Assembly: GCA_020638595.1 (NCBI GenBank)
Contig: JACKIG010000006.1
Location: 186,001 to 250,000 of the forward strand
Source: Rhodospirillaceae bacterium
GTDB taxonomy: Bacteria; Pseudomonadota; Alphaproteobacteria; DSM-16000; Inquilinaceae
Length of the DNA stretch: 64,000 nt
Direction: 5' to 3'
Shown: positions 32,683 to 40,686 of the stretch, one piece after another
Layout: every line of letters begins with the position of its first letter
Position numbering within the stretch: the first letter of the stretch is position 1
The notes under the pieces: generated by a model
Seen by the model: only the letters and a program-made list of their open reading frames with translations
What the model was told of the DNA's origin: nothing
Databases searched by the model: none
Position numbers and translations under genes: made by a program

Positions 32683-35172
32683 ATGTCGCCAGCCGCCGAC
32701 CGCTCACGGGTGTTGGCCGTCCTTGGGCCGACCAATACCGGCAAGACCTATCTGGCCATCGAGCGGATGCTCAGCTATGCCAGCGGCGTCATCGGCTTTC
32801 CCTTGCGCCTGCTTGCCCGCGAGAACTACGACCGCCTGGTGCGCGAGAAGGGCCGCACCCGAGTCGCGCTGGTCACGGGTGAAGAGAAGATCATCCCATC
32901 GGGTGCGCAATACTTCGCCTGCACGGTCGAGAGCATGCCGCTCGACCGCAGTTTCGAGTTCCTGGCCATCGATGAGATCCAGCTGGCCGCCGACCCCGAA
33001 CGCGGCCACATCTTCACCGACCGCCTGCTCAATGCCCGCGGCCTGGACGAGACGATGGTGCTGGGGGCGGAGACCATCCGCCCGCTGATTCGCCGCCTGG
33101 TGCCGGAGGCGGAGTTCCTGTCGCGCCCCCGGTTCTCCCAGCTGACCTACACCGGCGCGCGCAAGCTCGGCCGCCTGCCGCCGCGCAGCGCCGTCGTCAC
33201 CTTCTCCGCCAACGAGGTCTACCACACGGCGGAACTGCTGCGCCGCCAGCGCGGCGGCACCGCCGTGGTTCTGGGCGCGCTCAGCCCGCGCACCCGCAAC
33301 GCGCAGGTGGAACTCTACCAGTCGGGCGAGGTCGACTATCTGGTGGCTACGGATGCCATCGGCATGGGCCTGAACATGGACGTCGACCATGTCGCCTTCG
33401 CCCGGCTGGACAAGTTCGACGGCCGCCACCTGCGCCGGCTGAAGGCGCACGAGATCGCCCAGATCGCCGGCCGCGCCGGCCGCCACATGGCCGACGGCAC
33501 CTTCGGCACCACCGCCGAGGCCGACGCGATCGAGCCGGAGATCGCCGAGGCGGTGGAAACCCACACCTTCGATCCGCTGCGCACGCTGATGTGGCGCAAT
33601 ACCGAGCTGGATTTCCGCAGTCCCGCCCAGCTGCGCCGCAGCCTGGAACGGTGGTCGCCCGACCCGGTGCTGCGCCGCATTTCCGAGGCCGACGACCACC
33701 TGGCGCTGATCGCGCTGGTGCGCGACCCGGCGGTGGCGGAGCGTGCCGTCGGCCCTGCGGCCGTGCGCCTTCTCTGGGACGTCTGCCAGGTCCCCGATTT
33801 CCGCAAGGTGCTGTCGGACGCCCATACGCGCCTGCTGGCCGAGGTCTACCGCCAGATCACGGGCCAGAGCGGACGGCTGGAGACCGACTGGGTGGCCAAG
33901 CACATCGCGCGCCTGGCCCGCACCGACGGCGACATCGACACACTGGTCGGGCGCCTGGCCCATATCCGCACCTGGACCTATATCGCCCATCGCGGCGACT
34001 GGGTCGCCGATGCCCGCCATTGGCAGGGCAAGGCGCGCGGGGTGGAAGACCTGCTGTCGGACGCGTTGCACGAGCGGCTGACCCAGCGCTTCGTCGACCG
34101 CCGCCAGGCGGTGCTGGTGAAGAGCCTGAAGGGCGGCGGCGAGCTGCTGGCCGCCGTCACCCGCAGCGGCGACGTCGTCGTCGAGGGCCAGTATATCGGG
34201 CGCATCGAAGGCTTCCGCTTCCAGCCCGACACCGCCACCCATGCCGAGGACGCGCGCGCCCTGATGGGCGCGGCGCGGCGCGCGCTGAAGGACGAGATCG
34301 CCGCCCGCGTCCGCCGGCTGGAGACGGGCAGCCACGAGGACGTGGCGCTGGCCCCCGACGGCACCCTGCTGTGGGACGGCGTCGCCGTCGCCCGTATCGG
34401 CCCCGGCAGCGACATCCTGGCCCCCGCCGCCCGCCCGCTGCCGGCCGAACTGCTGGAGCCGGCGCAGCGCGACCGCATCGCCCAGCGCCTGACCGCCTGG
34501 CTGGCCGAATCGGTGGCCGAGACGCTGCGCCCGCTGTTCACGCTGCGCACGGCGGACCTGTCGGGACCGGCGCGGGGCCTCGCCTTCCAGCTTGCCGAGG
34601 GCCTGGGTACGCTGCGCCGTGCCGACGTCGCCGACATGGTGGCGACGCTGGACAAGCCCGGCCGCAAGCGCCTCGCCGCCCTGGGGGTGGAGATCGGCGG
34701 CATCCACGTCTTCCTGCCGCGGCTGACCAGGCCGCGCCAGGTGGCCATGCGCGCGCTGCTGTGGGCCACGGCCAACGGCCACGACCTGCCGCCGCCCCTG
34801 CCGGCCGCCGGCAGCCTGACGGCCCATGCCGACGCCCGCTGGCCGGCCGCCTTCTACCAGGCGATCGGCTATCCGCGGGCGGGCGGGCGCGTCGCCCGCG
34901 TCGACCGGCTGGAAGCCCTGGCGGGCGCCTGTGCCAAGCTGGGCCGCCAGGGCCCGTTCGTGCCGACGCCGAAGCTGTCGCAGCTTGCCGGCTGCCCGAT
35001 GGCGGACCTGCCGGGCCTGCTGGATGCCATCGGCTATCGCGGCGTCGCCGGCCCCGACGGCATCGTCACCTATCAGCGCCGGCCGGACCGCCGCGCGCGG
35101 GACCGCCGCCGGCCGCCCAAGCCCACCGATTCCCCCTTCGCCAAGCTGCAGGCCCTCAGCGCCAGGCGATGA
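32683..35172 (+). CDS. SUV3-like superfamily 2 RNA helicase
   Basis: This 829-residue helicase is of the SUV3/mitochondrial-degradosome type found across alphaproteobacteria. The motifs in order are Walker A GPTNTGKTY, Walker B DEIQ, TFSANEVY, the motif V region ATDAIGMGLNMDVDHVAF and motif VI QIAGRAGR. A long C-terminal region of about 500 residues includes a SUV3-like helical part and an Arg-rich tail (RRPDRRARDRRRPPKP) suited to RNA binding. The bacterial role is not settled; RNA processing or decay is likely. The start at 32683 is the ATG directly before the Walker A strand. The S4-domain gene follows 13 bp downstream. Confidence 0.93.
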   Translation: MSPAADRSRVLAVLGPTNTGKTYLAIERMLSYASGVIGFPLRLLARENYDRLVREKGRTRVALVTGEEKIIPSGAQYFACTVESMPLDRSFEFLAIDEIQLAADPERGHIFTDRLLNARGLDETMVLGAETIRPLIRRLVPEAEFLSRPRFSQLTYTGARKLGRLPPRSAVVTFSANEVYHTAELLRRQRGGTAVVLGALSPRTRNAQVELYQSGEVDYLVATDAIGMGLNMDVDHVAFARLDKFDGRHLRRLKAHEIAQIAGRAGRHMADGTFGTTAEADAIEPEIAEAVETHTFDPLRTLMWRNTELDFRSPAQLRRSLERWSPDPVLRRISEADDHLALIALVRDPAVAERAVGPAAVRLLWDVCQVPDFRKVLSDAHTRLLAEVYRQITGQSGRLETDWVAKHIARLARTDGDIDTLVGRLAHIRTWTYIAHRGDWVADARHWQGKARGVEDLLSDALHERLTQRFVDRRQAVLVKSLKGGGELLAAVTRSGDVVVEGQYIGRIEGFRFQPDTATHAEDARALMGAARRALKDEIAARVRRLETGSHEDVALAPDGTLLWDGVAVARIGPGSDILAPAARPLPAELLEPAQRDRIAQRLTAWLAESVAETLRPLFTLRTADLSGPARGLAFQLAEGLGTLRRADVADMVATLDKPGRKRLAALGVEIGGIHVFLPRLTRPRQVAMRALLWATANGHDLPPPLPAAGSLTAHADARWPAAFYQAIGYPRAGGRVARVDRLEALAGACAKLGRQGPFVPTPKLSQLAGCPMADLPGLLDAIGYRGVAGPDGIVTYQRRPDRRARDRRRPPKPTDSPFAKLQALSARR

Positions 35173-35185
35173 TGCGCACGCGCCG

Positions 35186-35578
35186 ATGACCGACGACGCC
35201 GGCCCCGGCCTTCGCCTCGACAAGTGGCTGTGGTTCGCCCGCTTCTGCAAGAGCCGGTCGCTGGCGACGAAGCTGTGCACCGAAGGCCGCGTGCGCGTCG
35301 ACGGCAGCACCGTCAACAAGGCGCATTTCACCGTCCGCCCCGGCCAGGTACTGACCTTCGCCCATGGCGGCCATGTCCGCGTCATCCGCGTCGTGGCGCT
35401 GGGCACCCGCCGCGGCCCGGCACCGGAGGCCCAGGCCCTCTACGAAGACCTGGCCCCGCCCACCCGCGAAAGCCGCCTGCCGGACGATCGCCCGGTCCCC
35501 GCCGCCCGCGACCGCGGCACCGGCCGCCCGACGAAGAAGGAACGCCGCGCCATCGACCGGCTGATGGAGGAGGAGTAG
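35186..35578 (+). CDS. S4-domain RNA-binding protein (HslR/Hsp15-like)
   Basis: This 130-residue protein has an N-terminal S4 RNA-binding fold (LRLDKWLWFARFCKSRSLA, then GRVRVDGSTVNKAHFTVRPG) and a long basic C-terminal tail ending PTKKERRAIDRLMEEE. It resembles E. coli Hsp15, which binds free 50S subunits carrying peptidyl-tRNA after ribosome stalling. It lies 13 bp after the SUV3-like helicase, a pairing common in alphaproteobacteria and consistent with a joint role in RNA or ribosome quality control (inference). The ATG chosen is the only one that fits the gap. Confidence 0.92.
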   Translation: MTDDAGPGLRLDKWLWFARFCKSRSLATKLCTEGRVRVDGSTVNKAHFTVRPGQVLTFAHGGHVRVIRVVALGTRRGPAPEAQALYEDLAPPTRESRLPDDRPVPAARDRGTGRPTKKERRAIDRLMEEE

Positions 35579-35650
35579 GCGGGTACTCGTCAGATCGCAG
35601 GCCACGCTTCACGGCAGCCGAATAGGCGATTGCCACCGTTCGCCACAAGC

Positions 35651-35745
35651 GATCCGGGAAGGTTCCCGCCTTCGCGGGAACGACGGTTTCCTATCGTATT
35701 CAACACACCCCGTCACCCCCGCGAAGGCGGGGGTCTCCCGGATCC
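35651..35745. repeat. Palindromic repeat element (BIME-like)
   Basis: Inverted arms of about 36 bp (35651-35686 and 35710-35745) surround a short AT-rich centre. Each arm carries its own hairpin core, CCCGCCTTCGCGGG on the left and CCCCGCGAAGGCGGGG on the right. It belongs to the same family as the elements near 27.4 and 37 kb, with G/C-for-T/A compensating changes. It lies between convergent genes and may also stop transcription. Confidence 0.7.
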
Positions 35746-35784
35746 GTGCGCCGTCGCCGGAATCAAGTCACCGCCCAAACGACT

Positions 35785-36783
35785 CTAGGGCCGTGCCGGC
35801 GTGCCATTCCCGGAGCGGGGTGAAGCCGTCCGTCCCCCGGGCCGGTTGACCACGAGGATCCCGACCGCCACCAGCGCCACCCCGGCCATGTCCCACCACG
35901 ACAGCGGCTCGCCCAACAGCGCGAAGGCGAAGCCGACGCCGAAGATCGGGTTCAGGAAGTGGAAGGCGCTGGCGCCCGCCGCCGACACGCGCTTGACCAG
36001 CGTGAACCACAGCAGCGTCGCAATGATCCCGGGGCACAATACCTGATAGGTGAAGGCGACCACGACCTCGGTGGTGATGTCGAACGCCGTCACGTCCTCC
36101 AGCAGCAGCGCCGGCCCAATGCAGCCCAGCCCGCCGACCAGCATCTGGCAGGCGACGATCATCAGCAGGCCGGTGCCGAATTCGCCGCGCTTGACCGTCA
36201 AGGTGGCAACCGACAGGGCCATCGTCCCGAGCACCGCCAGCCCCATCCCCAGCACATCGACGCCGCCGGCGACGCGCGCGCCCATGATCCAGACGACGCC
36301 GCCGAAGCCCATCAGCAGGCCCGCGGTTTTCACCGCGCCGACCCGCTCGGCATAGACGACCGACGCCAGCGCCGCGACGATCAGCGGCAAAGCGCTGGCG
36401 ACGATCGCCGCCAGGCCGGCCGGGATCATGGTCATCGCCGTGAAGAACAGGCCGAGATACAGCGTGTTCTGGCACAGCCCGAGCAGGATGATCCGCCGCC
36501 AGGCCGCCCAGCCGCGCGGCACCCGCTGGCCCAGCGCCAGCGCCAGCGTGCCGGCGATCGAAGCCGCGACCAGGAAGCGGACGGCGGAGATCGAGAACGG
36601 CGGCGTATGCGCCACCAGGATCTTGGCGACGGAAAACGCCGAGCTCCAGATCAGCGCAAAGGTGACGCCGATCAGCACCGTCAGCCACAGTGCCGGTTGC
36701 GCGCCGGCCGCCGGCCGCGCCGGCTGCCGCGCGGCCGGCGCAGCAGCTGTGCCCGAACCGGCGGTCTCGCAGTCGGATGTCAT
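35785..36783 (-). CDS. EamA/DMT-superfamily transporter
   Basis: This 332-residue inner-membrane protein has about ten transmembrane helices arranged as two EamA repeats: the first begins LTVLIGVTFALIWSSAFSVAK, the second includes VLCPGIIATLLWFTLVKR and ends in VALVAVGILVVNRPGG. DMT transporters export or import amino acids, metabolites or drugs; the substrate is not predictable. The N-terminus is an Ala/Pro/Arg-rich cytoplasmic leader and the C-terminus is a short basic tail. The gene is convergent with the S4 gene, with a palindromic repeat between them. Confidence 0.9.
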   Translation of the reverse strand: MTSDCETAGSGTAAAPAARQPARPAAGAQPALWLTVLIGVTFALIWSSAFSVAKILVAHTPPFSISAVRFLVAASIAGTLALALGQRVPRGWAAWRRIILLGLCQNTLYLGLFFTAMTMIPAGLAAIVASALPLIVAALASVVYAERVGAVKTAGLLMGFGGVVWIMGARVAGGVDVLGMGLAVLGTMALSVATLTVKRGEFGTGLLMIVACQMLVGGLGCIGPALLLEDVTAFDITTEVVVAFTYQVLCPGIIATLLWFTLVKRVSAAGASAFHFLNPIFGVGFAFALLGEPLSWWDMAGVALVAVGILVVNRPGGRTASPRSGNGTPARP

Positions 36784-36940
36784 GGCCCTGCCAGTCGGTT
36801 GCAGCCCGCCGCGGTCGGCGACGGCGCGGGGCGCGAGTTGTACCGCAACGACCGAGCACTTGCGAAGGGCGTGGGGCGGAGAAACACCTGTGCCGATTGC
36901 TCACGTCTGTCCAACGGGACGGTTTCCTCTCCACCCCTTC
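36784..36940. other. Upstream non-coding region before the repeat zone
   Basis: This stretch between the transporter start and the first palindromic repeat core holds no convincing gene. Composition is GC-rich with an isolated AT-richer patch near 36890-36930. It contains no left-arm copy of the repeat, unlike the later boundaries, so the repeat zone begins asymmetrically at 36941. Confidence 0.4.
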
Positions 36941-37005
36941 GTCGTCCTCGCGAAGGCGAGGACCTTGTGGGACCATGTGCGGAAATCCCGGGAGCAGTTG
37001 TCGGC

Positions 37006-37299
37006 ATGAGGGACGGCGGCTTCGTCTACATCTTGACCAATCGCCCGCGCGGCGTCCTGTACATCGGCGTTGCCGCCGACATTGCTGGCCGCATTACGGC
37101 CCATCGATCCGGAGACGGCTCAAGATTTGCCCAGCGCTACAATCTTCATCGGCTGGTCCATGTCGAGCGGTTCGACGATATCGAGGCCGCCATTGCCCGG
37201 GAGAAACAGCTGAAACATTGGAACCGGGACTGGAAGCTTCGGCTGATCGAAGAGCAGAATCCCGAATGGAACGATCTGTTCGACAACATCAACGGGTAG
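37006..37299 (+). CDS. GIY-YIG nuclease family protein, copy 1
   Basis: This 97-residue single-domain GIY-YIG protein of the YhbQ/UPF0213 type has VYILTNRP as the first strand and VLYIGVAADI carrying the second tyrosine block. Further conserved positions are GRITAHRSGDG, ARG in the second helix region, and the conserved basic/Glu stretch AIAREKQLKHWNRDWKLRLI. GIY-YIG domains cut DNA at one strand through a metal-assisted Tyr/Arg/Glu site. Here the gene is enclosed by palindromic repeats and duplicated in tandem. It differs from copy 2 at three residues only. The ATG at 37006 begins the domain. Confidence 0.88.
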   Translation: MRDGGFVYILTNRPRGVLYIGVAADIAGRITAHRSGDGSRFAQRYNLHRLVHVERFDDIEAAIAREKQLKHWNRDWKLRLIEEQNPEWNDLFDNING

Positions 37300-37364
37300 A
37301 TGAGCGCAGCATTTCCTTCAGCCTGCCTGACGGCTGGTTGCGAGGCCGCACGCTGCCTCCATGA

Positions 37365-37456
37365 GGTCCTCGCCTTCGCGAGGACGACGGATGTGTTGCG
37401 CGGAACCTACTTCAAGACTCATCAACCAGCTCGTCGTCCTCGCGAAGGCGAGGACC
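37365..37456. repeat. Palindromic repeat pair (BIME-like) between GIY-YIG copies
   Basis: Two 24-bp arms (37365-37388 and 37433-37456) are perfect inverted complements separated by 44 bases. Each arm is itself a small hairpin, CCTCGC-CTTC-GCGAGG on the left and CCTCGC-GAAG-GCGAGG on the right. The pattern of two REP-like hairpins in inverse orientation is the BIME arrangement known from enterobacterial REPs. Confidence 0.8.
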
Positions 37457-37497
37457 TTGTGGGACCATGTGCGGATATCCCGGGAGCAGTTGTCGGC

Positions 37498-37791
37498 ATG
37501 AGGGACGGCGGCTTCGTCTACATCTTGACCAATCGGCCACGCGGCGTCCTGTACATCGGCGTTGCCGCCGACATTGCTGGCCGCATTACGGCCCATCGAT
37601 CCGGAGACGGCTCGCGGTTCGTCCAGCGCTACAATCTTCATCGGCTGGTCCATGTCGAGCGGTTCGACGATATCGAGGCCGCCATTGCTCGGGAGAAGCA
37701 GCTGAAACATTGGAACCGGGACTGGAAGCTTCGGCTGATCGAAGAGCAGAATCCCGAATGGGCCGATCTGTTCGATAGGATCAACGGGTAG
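37498..37791 (+). CDS. GIY-YIG nuclease family protein, copy 2
   Basis: This is the second 97-residue copy, 492 bp from the first. It differs from copy 1 at three positions (A to V in SRFVQRY, N to A in EWADL, and N to R in FDRING); the catalytic pattern is intact, so both copies should be active or have been so recently. The upstream 65 bp, including GGGAGCAGTTGTCGGC before the ATG, are also almost identical, so both copies share the same expression signals. The near-identity shows a recent duplication or ongoing gene conversion. Confidence 0.88.
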   Translation: MRDGGFVYILTNRPRGVLYIGVAADIAGRITAHRSGDGSRFVQRYNLHRLVHVERFDDIEAAIAREKQLKHWNRDWKLRLIEEQNPEWADLFDRING

Positions 37792-37856
37792 CCGGCCGCA
37801 GCATTTCCTCCAGCTCGCCGGTCGGTCGGTTGCAGGGCTGCACACTGGATCCATGA

Positions 37857-37948
37857 GGTCCTCGCCTTCGCGAGGACGACGGATGTGTTGCGCGGAACCT
37901 ACTTCAAGACTCATCAACCAGCTCGTCGTCCTCGCGAAGGCGAGGACC
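37857..37948. repeat. Palindromic repeat pair (BIME-like) after GIY-YIG copy 2
   Basis: This is a further exact copy of the two-arm element: left arm 37857-37880, right arm 37925-37948, with the same 44-base centre as the preceding one. It closes the duplication and lies 46 bp from the end of glcF on the other strand. Confidence 0.8.
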
Positions 37949-37993
37949 TTGTGGGACAGGAGTGCAGACACGCCACGCAGGTGGCGACACGGG

Positions 37994-39340
37994 CTATTCC
38001 GCCGCCGCCGCTCGCCCGACTGCCGCCACCACCGCATCCGGCAGATGCGCGATCGCCTCCGGCTTCGGGCCGCCCGTCACCCAATCCAGCAGGTGCACCG
38101 TGTGGACGATCGGCAGCTTCGTGCCGCCGGCGAGTTGGGTCATGCAGCCGATATTGCCGGTGGCGATGAAGGCGGGCTGCAGCTTTTCGATGTTGGCGAC
38201 CTTGCGGTCGCGCAGGCGCGTCGCGATCTCCGGCTGCAAGAGGTTGTACGTGCCGGCGGAGCCGCAGCAGAGATGGCCTTCGGGCACGTCCCTGACCGCA
38301 AAGCCGGCCTGGGCCAGCAGGGTCTTGGGCTGGGTCTTCAGGCCCTGGCCGTGCTGCATGGAACAGGCGGAGTGATAGGCGATGGTATGCCCCGTCTCCA
38401 CCTCCGGCTCGGCCAGGCCGATCTCCAGCATCAGCTCGGTGATGTCGCGGGTCATCGCGCTGACCTTGGCGGCCTTTTCGGCCCACACCGGGTCCTCGCG
38501 CAGCATGAAGCCGTAGTCCTTGACCGAGGTGCCGCAGCCCGAGGTGTTGATGACGATGGCGTCCAGGCCCGGGCCGCCGTAGTCCGTCATCTCCGCCGAC
38601 CAGGCGGCGACATTGGCGATGGTCGCCTTCAGCGCCTGCTCTTCCTTGCCCATGTGGTGGGTGACGGCGCCGCAGCAGCCGGCCCCCTTGGCCACCACCA
38701 CCTCGCAGCCGTGGCGGGTGAGCAGGCGGATCGTCGCCTCGTTGATGGTGGGGTCCAGCACCTGCTGGGCGCAGCCGTTGAGCAGGGTGACGCGCCGGCG
38801 CCGCGGGCCTTCGGCCGGAAACGCCTGCGGCAGGTCGACCGGGCTGGGGCTGGGCAGGCGCGCCGGTGCCATCGCCATCATCCCCTTCAGCCGGCCGGGC
38901 ATCAGACGCGCGAACGGGCGGCCCAGCCAGGCGCCCAGCAGCGCCAGGCGGAACAGCCGCGGGCGCGGGATGATGTAGGCCAGCATGTCGCGCAGCCAGC
39001 GGTCGGCGGGCGCACGCTGGTGGCGCCGTTCGACCCAAGCGCGGGCATGGTCGATCAGGTGCATGTAGTGCACGCCGGACGGGCAGGTGGTCATGCACGA
39101 CAGGCACGACAGGCACCGGTCCAGGTGCTTGACCACCGTCGGCGGCGCCGGCCGGTCGTTCTCGAACATGTCCTTGATCTGGTAGATGCGGCCGCGCGGG
39201 CTGTCGAGTTCGTCACCCAGCAGCGTGTAGGTGGGGCACGTCGACAGGCAGAAGCCGCAATGCACGCAGGTGCGCAGGATCTTCTCGCTCTCGGCGATGG
39301 TCGGGTCGGCGAGCTGATCGAGCGTGAAATGGGTCTGCAT
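37994..39340 (-). CDS. glcF: Glycolate oxidase iron-sulfur subunit
   Basis: GlcF is the 4Fe-4S electron-transfer subunit of membrane-associated glycolate oxidase (GlcDEF), which oxidises glycolate to glyoxylate. The 448-residue protein has two N-terminal ferredoxin clusters (CVHCGFCLSTCPTY and CLSCLSCMTTCPSG) and two CCG-type domains (GAGCCGAVTHH with NTSGCGTSVKDYG, and LCCGSAGTYN with a later NIGCMTQL), the standard order. The ATG at 39340 has GGGGGGAAG upstream. Its partners glcD and glcE are not in this window on the promoter side; only glycerate-pathway genes follow upstream on the same strand. Confidence 0.94.
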   Translation of the reverse strand: MQTHFTLDQLADPTIAESEKILRTCVHCGFCLSTCPTYTLLGDELDSPRGRIYQIKDMFENDRPAPPTVVKHLDRCLSCLSCMTTCPSGVHYMHLIDHARAWVERRHQRAPADRWLRDMLAYIIPRPRLFRLALLGAWLGRPFARLMPGRLKGMMAMAPARLPSPSPVDLPQAFPAEGPRRRRVTLLNGCAQQVLDPTINEATIRLLTRHGCEVVVAKGAGCCGAVTHHMGKEEQALKATIANVAAWSAEMTDYGGPGLDAIVINTSGCGTSVKDYGFMLREDPVWAEKAAKVSAMTRDITELMLEIGLAEPEVETGHTIAYHSACSMQHGQGLKTQPKTLLAQAGFAVRDVPEGHLCCGSAGTYNLLQPEIATRLRDRKVANIEKLQPAFIATGNIGCMTQLAGGTKLPIVHTVHLLDWVTGGPKPEAIAHLPDAVVAAVGRAAAAE

Positions 39341-39402
39341 GGCGGCACTTCCCCCCTGGTGGCCCCGGGCACGTTGGCGGACGCCCGTGTTGGACTGGGA
39401 AG

Positions 39403-40677
39403 TTAGGACAACCCGTCCGAAAGGACCAGAACCGCGCGGAAATCGTTGACGTTGGTGAAGGTGGGGCCCGTCACCACCAGGTCGCCGAGGCCGTCGAAGA
39501 AGCCGTAGCCGTCGTTGTCGGCCAGCCGCGCCTTGGCGTCGAGGCCCCGGTCCGCGGCCCGGGCCAGGCTGTCCGGCCCGGTGACGGCGCCGGCGTTGTC
39601 TTCGGTGCCGTCGATGCCGTCGGTGTCGCAGGCAATGGCGTGGATGCCGGGATGGCCGGCCAGCGCCACGGTCAGTGCCAGCAGGAATTCGGCATTGCGG
39701 CCGCCGCGACCTTCGCCCCGCACCGTCACCGTGGTTTCGCCGCCGGACAGCAGCACGCAGGGCGGCCGCGCCGGCTGGCCATGACGCGCTGCCTGGCGGG
39801 CGATGCCGGCATGCACCAGCGCCACGTCGCGCGCCTCGCCCTCGATGGCGTCGCCGAGGATCAGCGGGGTGACGCCGGCCCGGCGCGCCACCTCGGCCGC
39901 CGCTTCCAGCGAGGCCTGCGGGGTGGCGACCAGCACCGTCCGGTTGCCGGCGAAGCAGGGGTCGCCGGGCTTCGGCGTCTCCTCCGCCGTCACCAGGAAC
40001 TCCAGAACCTTCGCCGGCTCGGCAATGCCGAAGCGGGCGAGCACGCCGCGGGCGTCGGCCAGGGTCGTGCCATCCGGCACCGTCGGGCCGGAGGCGATCA
40101 CAGACGGGTCGTCGCCCGGCACGTCGGAGATCAGCAGCGACACCAGCGGCGCCAGTGCGGCGGCGGCGGCGAGGCGCCCGCCCTTGATCGCCGACAGGTG
40201 CTTGCGCACGCAGTTCATGTCGCCGATGGCCGCCCCGGACTTCAGCAGCGCCCGGTTGACCGCCTGCTTGTCCTCCAGGGTCAGGCCCGGCGCCGGCAGG
40301 GTCAGCAGCGCCGACCCGCCGCCGGAAATCAGGCAAAGGACCAGATCGTCGGCGGTCAGGCCCCTAACCATCTCCAGGATGCGCCCCGCCGCCGCGCGCC
40401 CGGCGGCATCGGGCACCGGATGGGCGGCCTCGACGATTTCGATGCGTTCGCACGGCACGGCGTGGCCGTAGCGCGTGACCACCAGGCCCGACAGGTCGCC
40501 GGGCCAGGCGTCCTCCACCGCGCGGGCCATGGCGGCGGACGCCTTGCCCGCGCCGACCACCACCGTGCGCCCCTTGGGCACCGGCGGCAGGTGCGGCGGC
40601 ACGCAGCGCGCGGGCTGCGCCGCCGCAACGGCGGCATCGAACATGGCCCGCAGCAGGGCCTCGGGATCGATGGCCAT
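39403..40677 (-). CDS. Glycerate 2-kinase (MOFRL family)
   Basis: This 424-residue protein has the glycerate kinase type 2 (DUF4147/MOFRL) layout: VVVGAGKASAAMARAVEDAW near the start, the phosphate-binding LCLISGGGSALL, and the C-terminal MOFRL region with LLSGGETTVTVRGEGRGGRN. It phosphorylates D-glycerate at the 2-position; older annotations call this family hydroxypyruvate reductase (TtuD). Encoded 62 bp before glcF and just after the tartronate-semialdehyde reductase on the same strand, it completes the conversion of glyoxylate to 2-phosphoglycerate. Start and end give the normal family length. Confidence 0.93.
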   Translation of the reverse strand: MAIDPEALLRAMFDAAVAAAQPARCVPPHLPPVPKGRTVVVGAGKASAAMARAVEDAWPGDLSGLVVTRYGHAVPCERIEIVEAAHPVPDAAGRAAAGRILEMVRGLTADDLVLCLISGGGSALLTLPAPGLTLEDKQAVNRALLKSGAAIGDMNCVRKHLSAIKGGRLAAAAALAPLVSLLISDVPGDDPSVIASGPTVPDGTTLADARGVLARFGIAEPAKVLEFLVTAEETPKPGDPCFAGNRTVLVATPQASLEAAAEVARRAGVTPLILGDAIEGEARDVALVHAGIARQAARHGQPARPPCVLLSGGETTVTVRGEGRGGRNAEFLLALTVALAGHPGIHAIACDTDGIDGTEDNAGAVTGPDSLARAADRGLDAKARLADNDGYGFFDGLGDLVVTGPTFTNVNDFRAVLVLSDGLS

Positions 40678-40686
40678 GACCCGCTC

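Larger units (their letters stand above)
36941..37957. repeat. 492-bp tandem duplication with two GIY-YIG genes
   Basis: The right-arm core GTCGTCCTCGCGAAGGCG starts at 36941, 37433 and 37925, giving an exact 492-bp period. Each full unit holds the right arm, a GIY-YIG gene, a diverged spacer, the left arm and a 44-bp centre. Units one and two (36941-37432, 37433-37924) are nearly identical in the gene and in the arms, and differ mainly in the spacer after the gene. A third partial unit ends about 33 bp in, before glcF. Confidence 0.85.

Noticed and set aside
36941..37957. Regular repeats suggesting a CRISPR array
   Set aside because: The period is 492 bp, the units encode a protein, and the repeats are long inverted palindromes; there are no short spacers and no cas gene.
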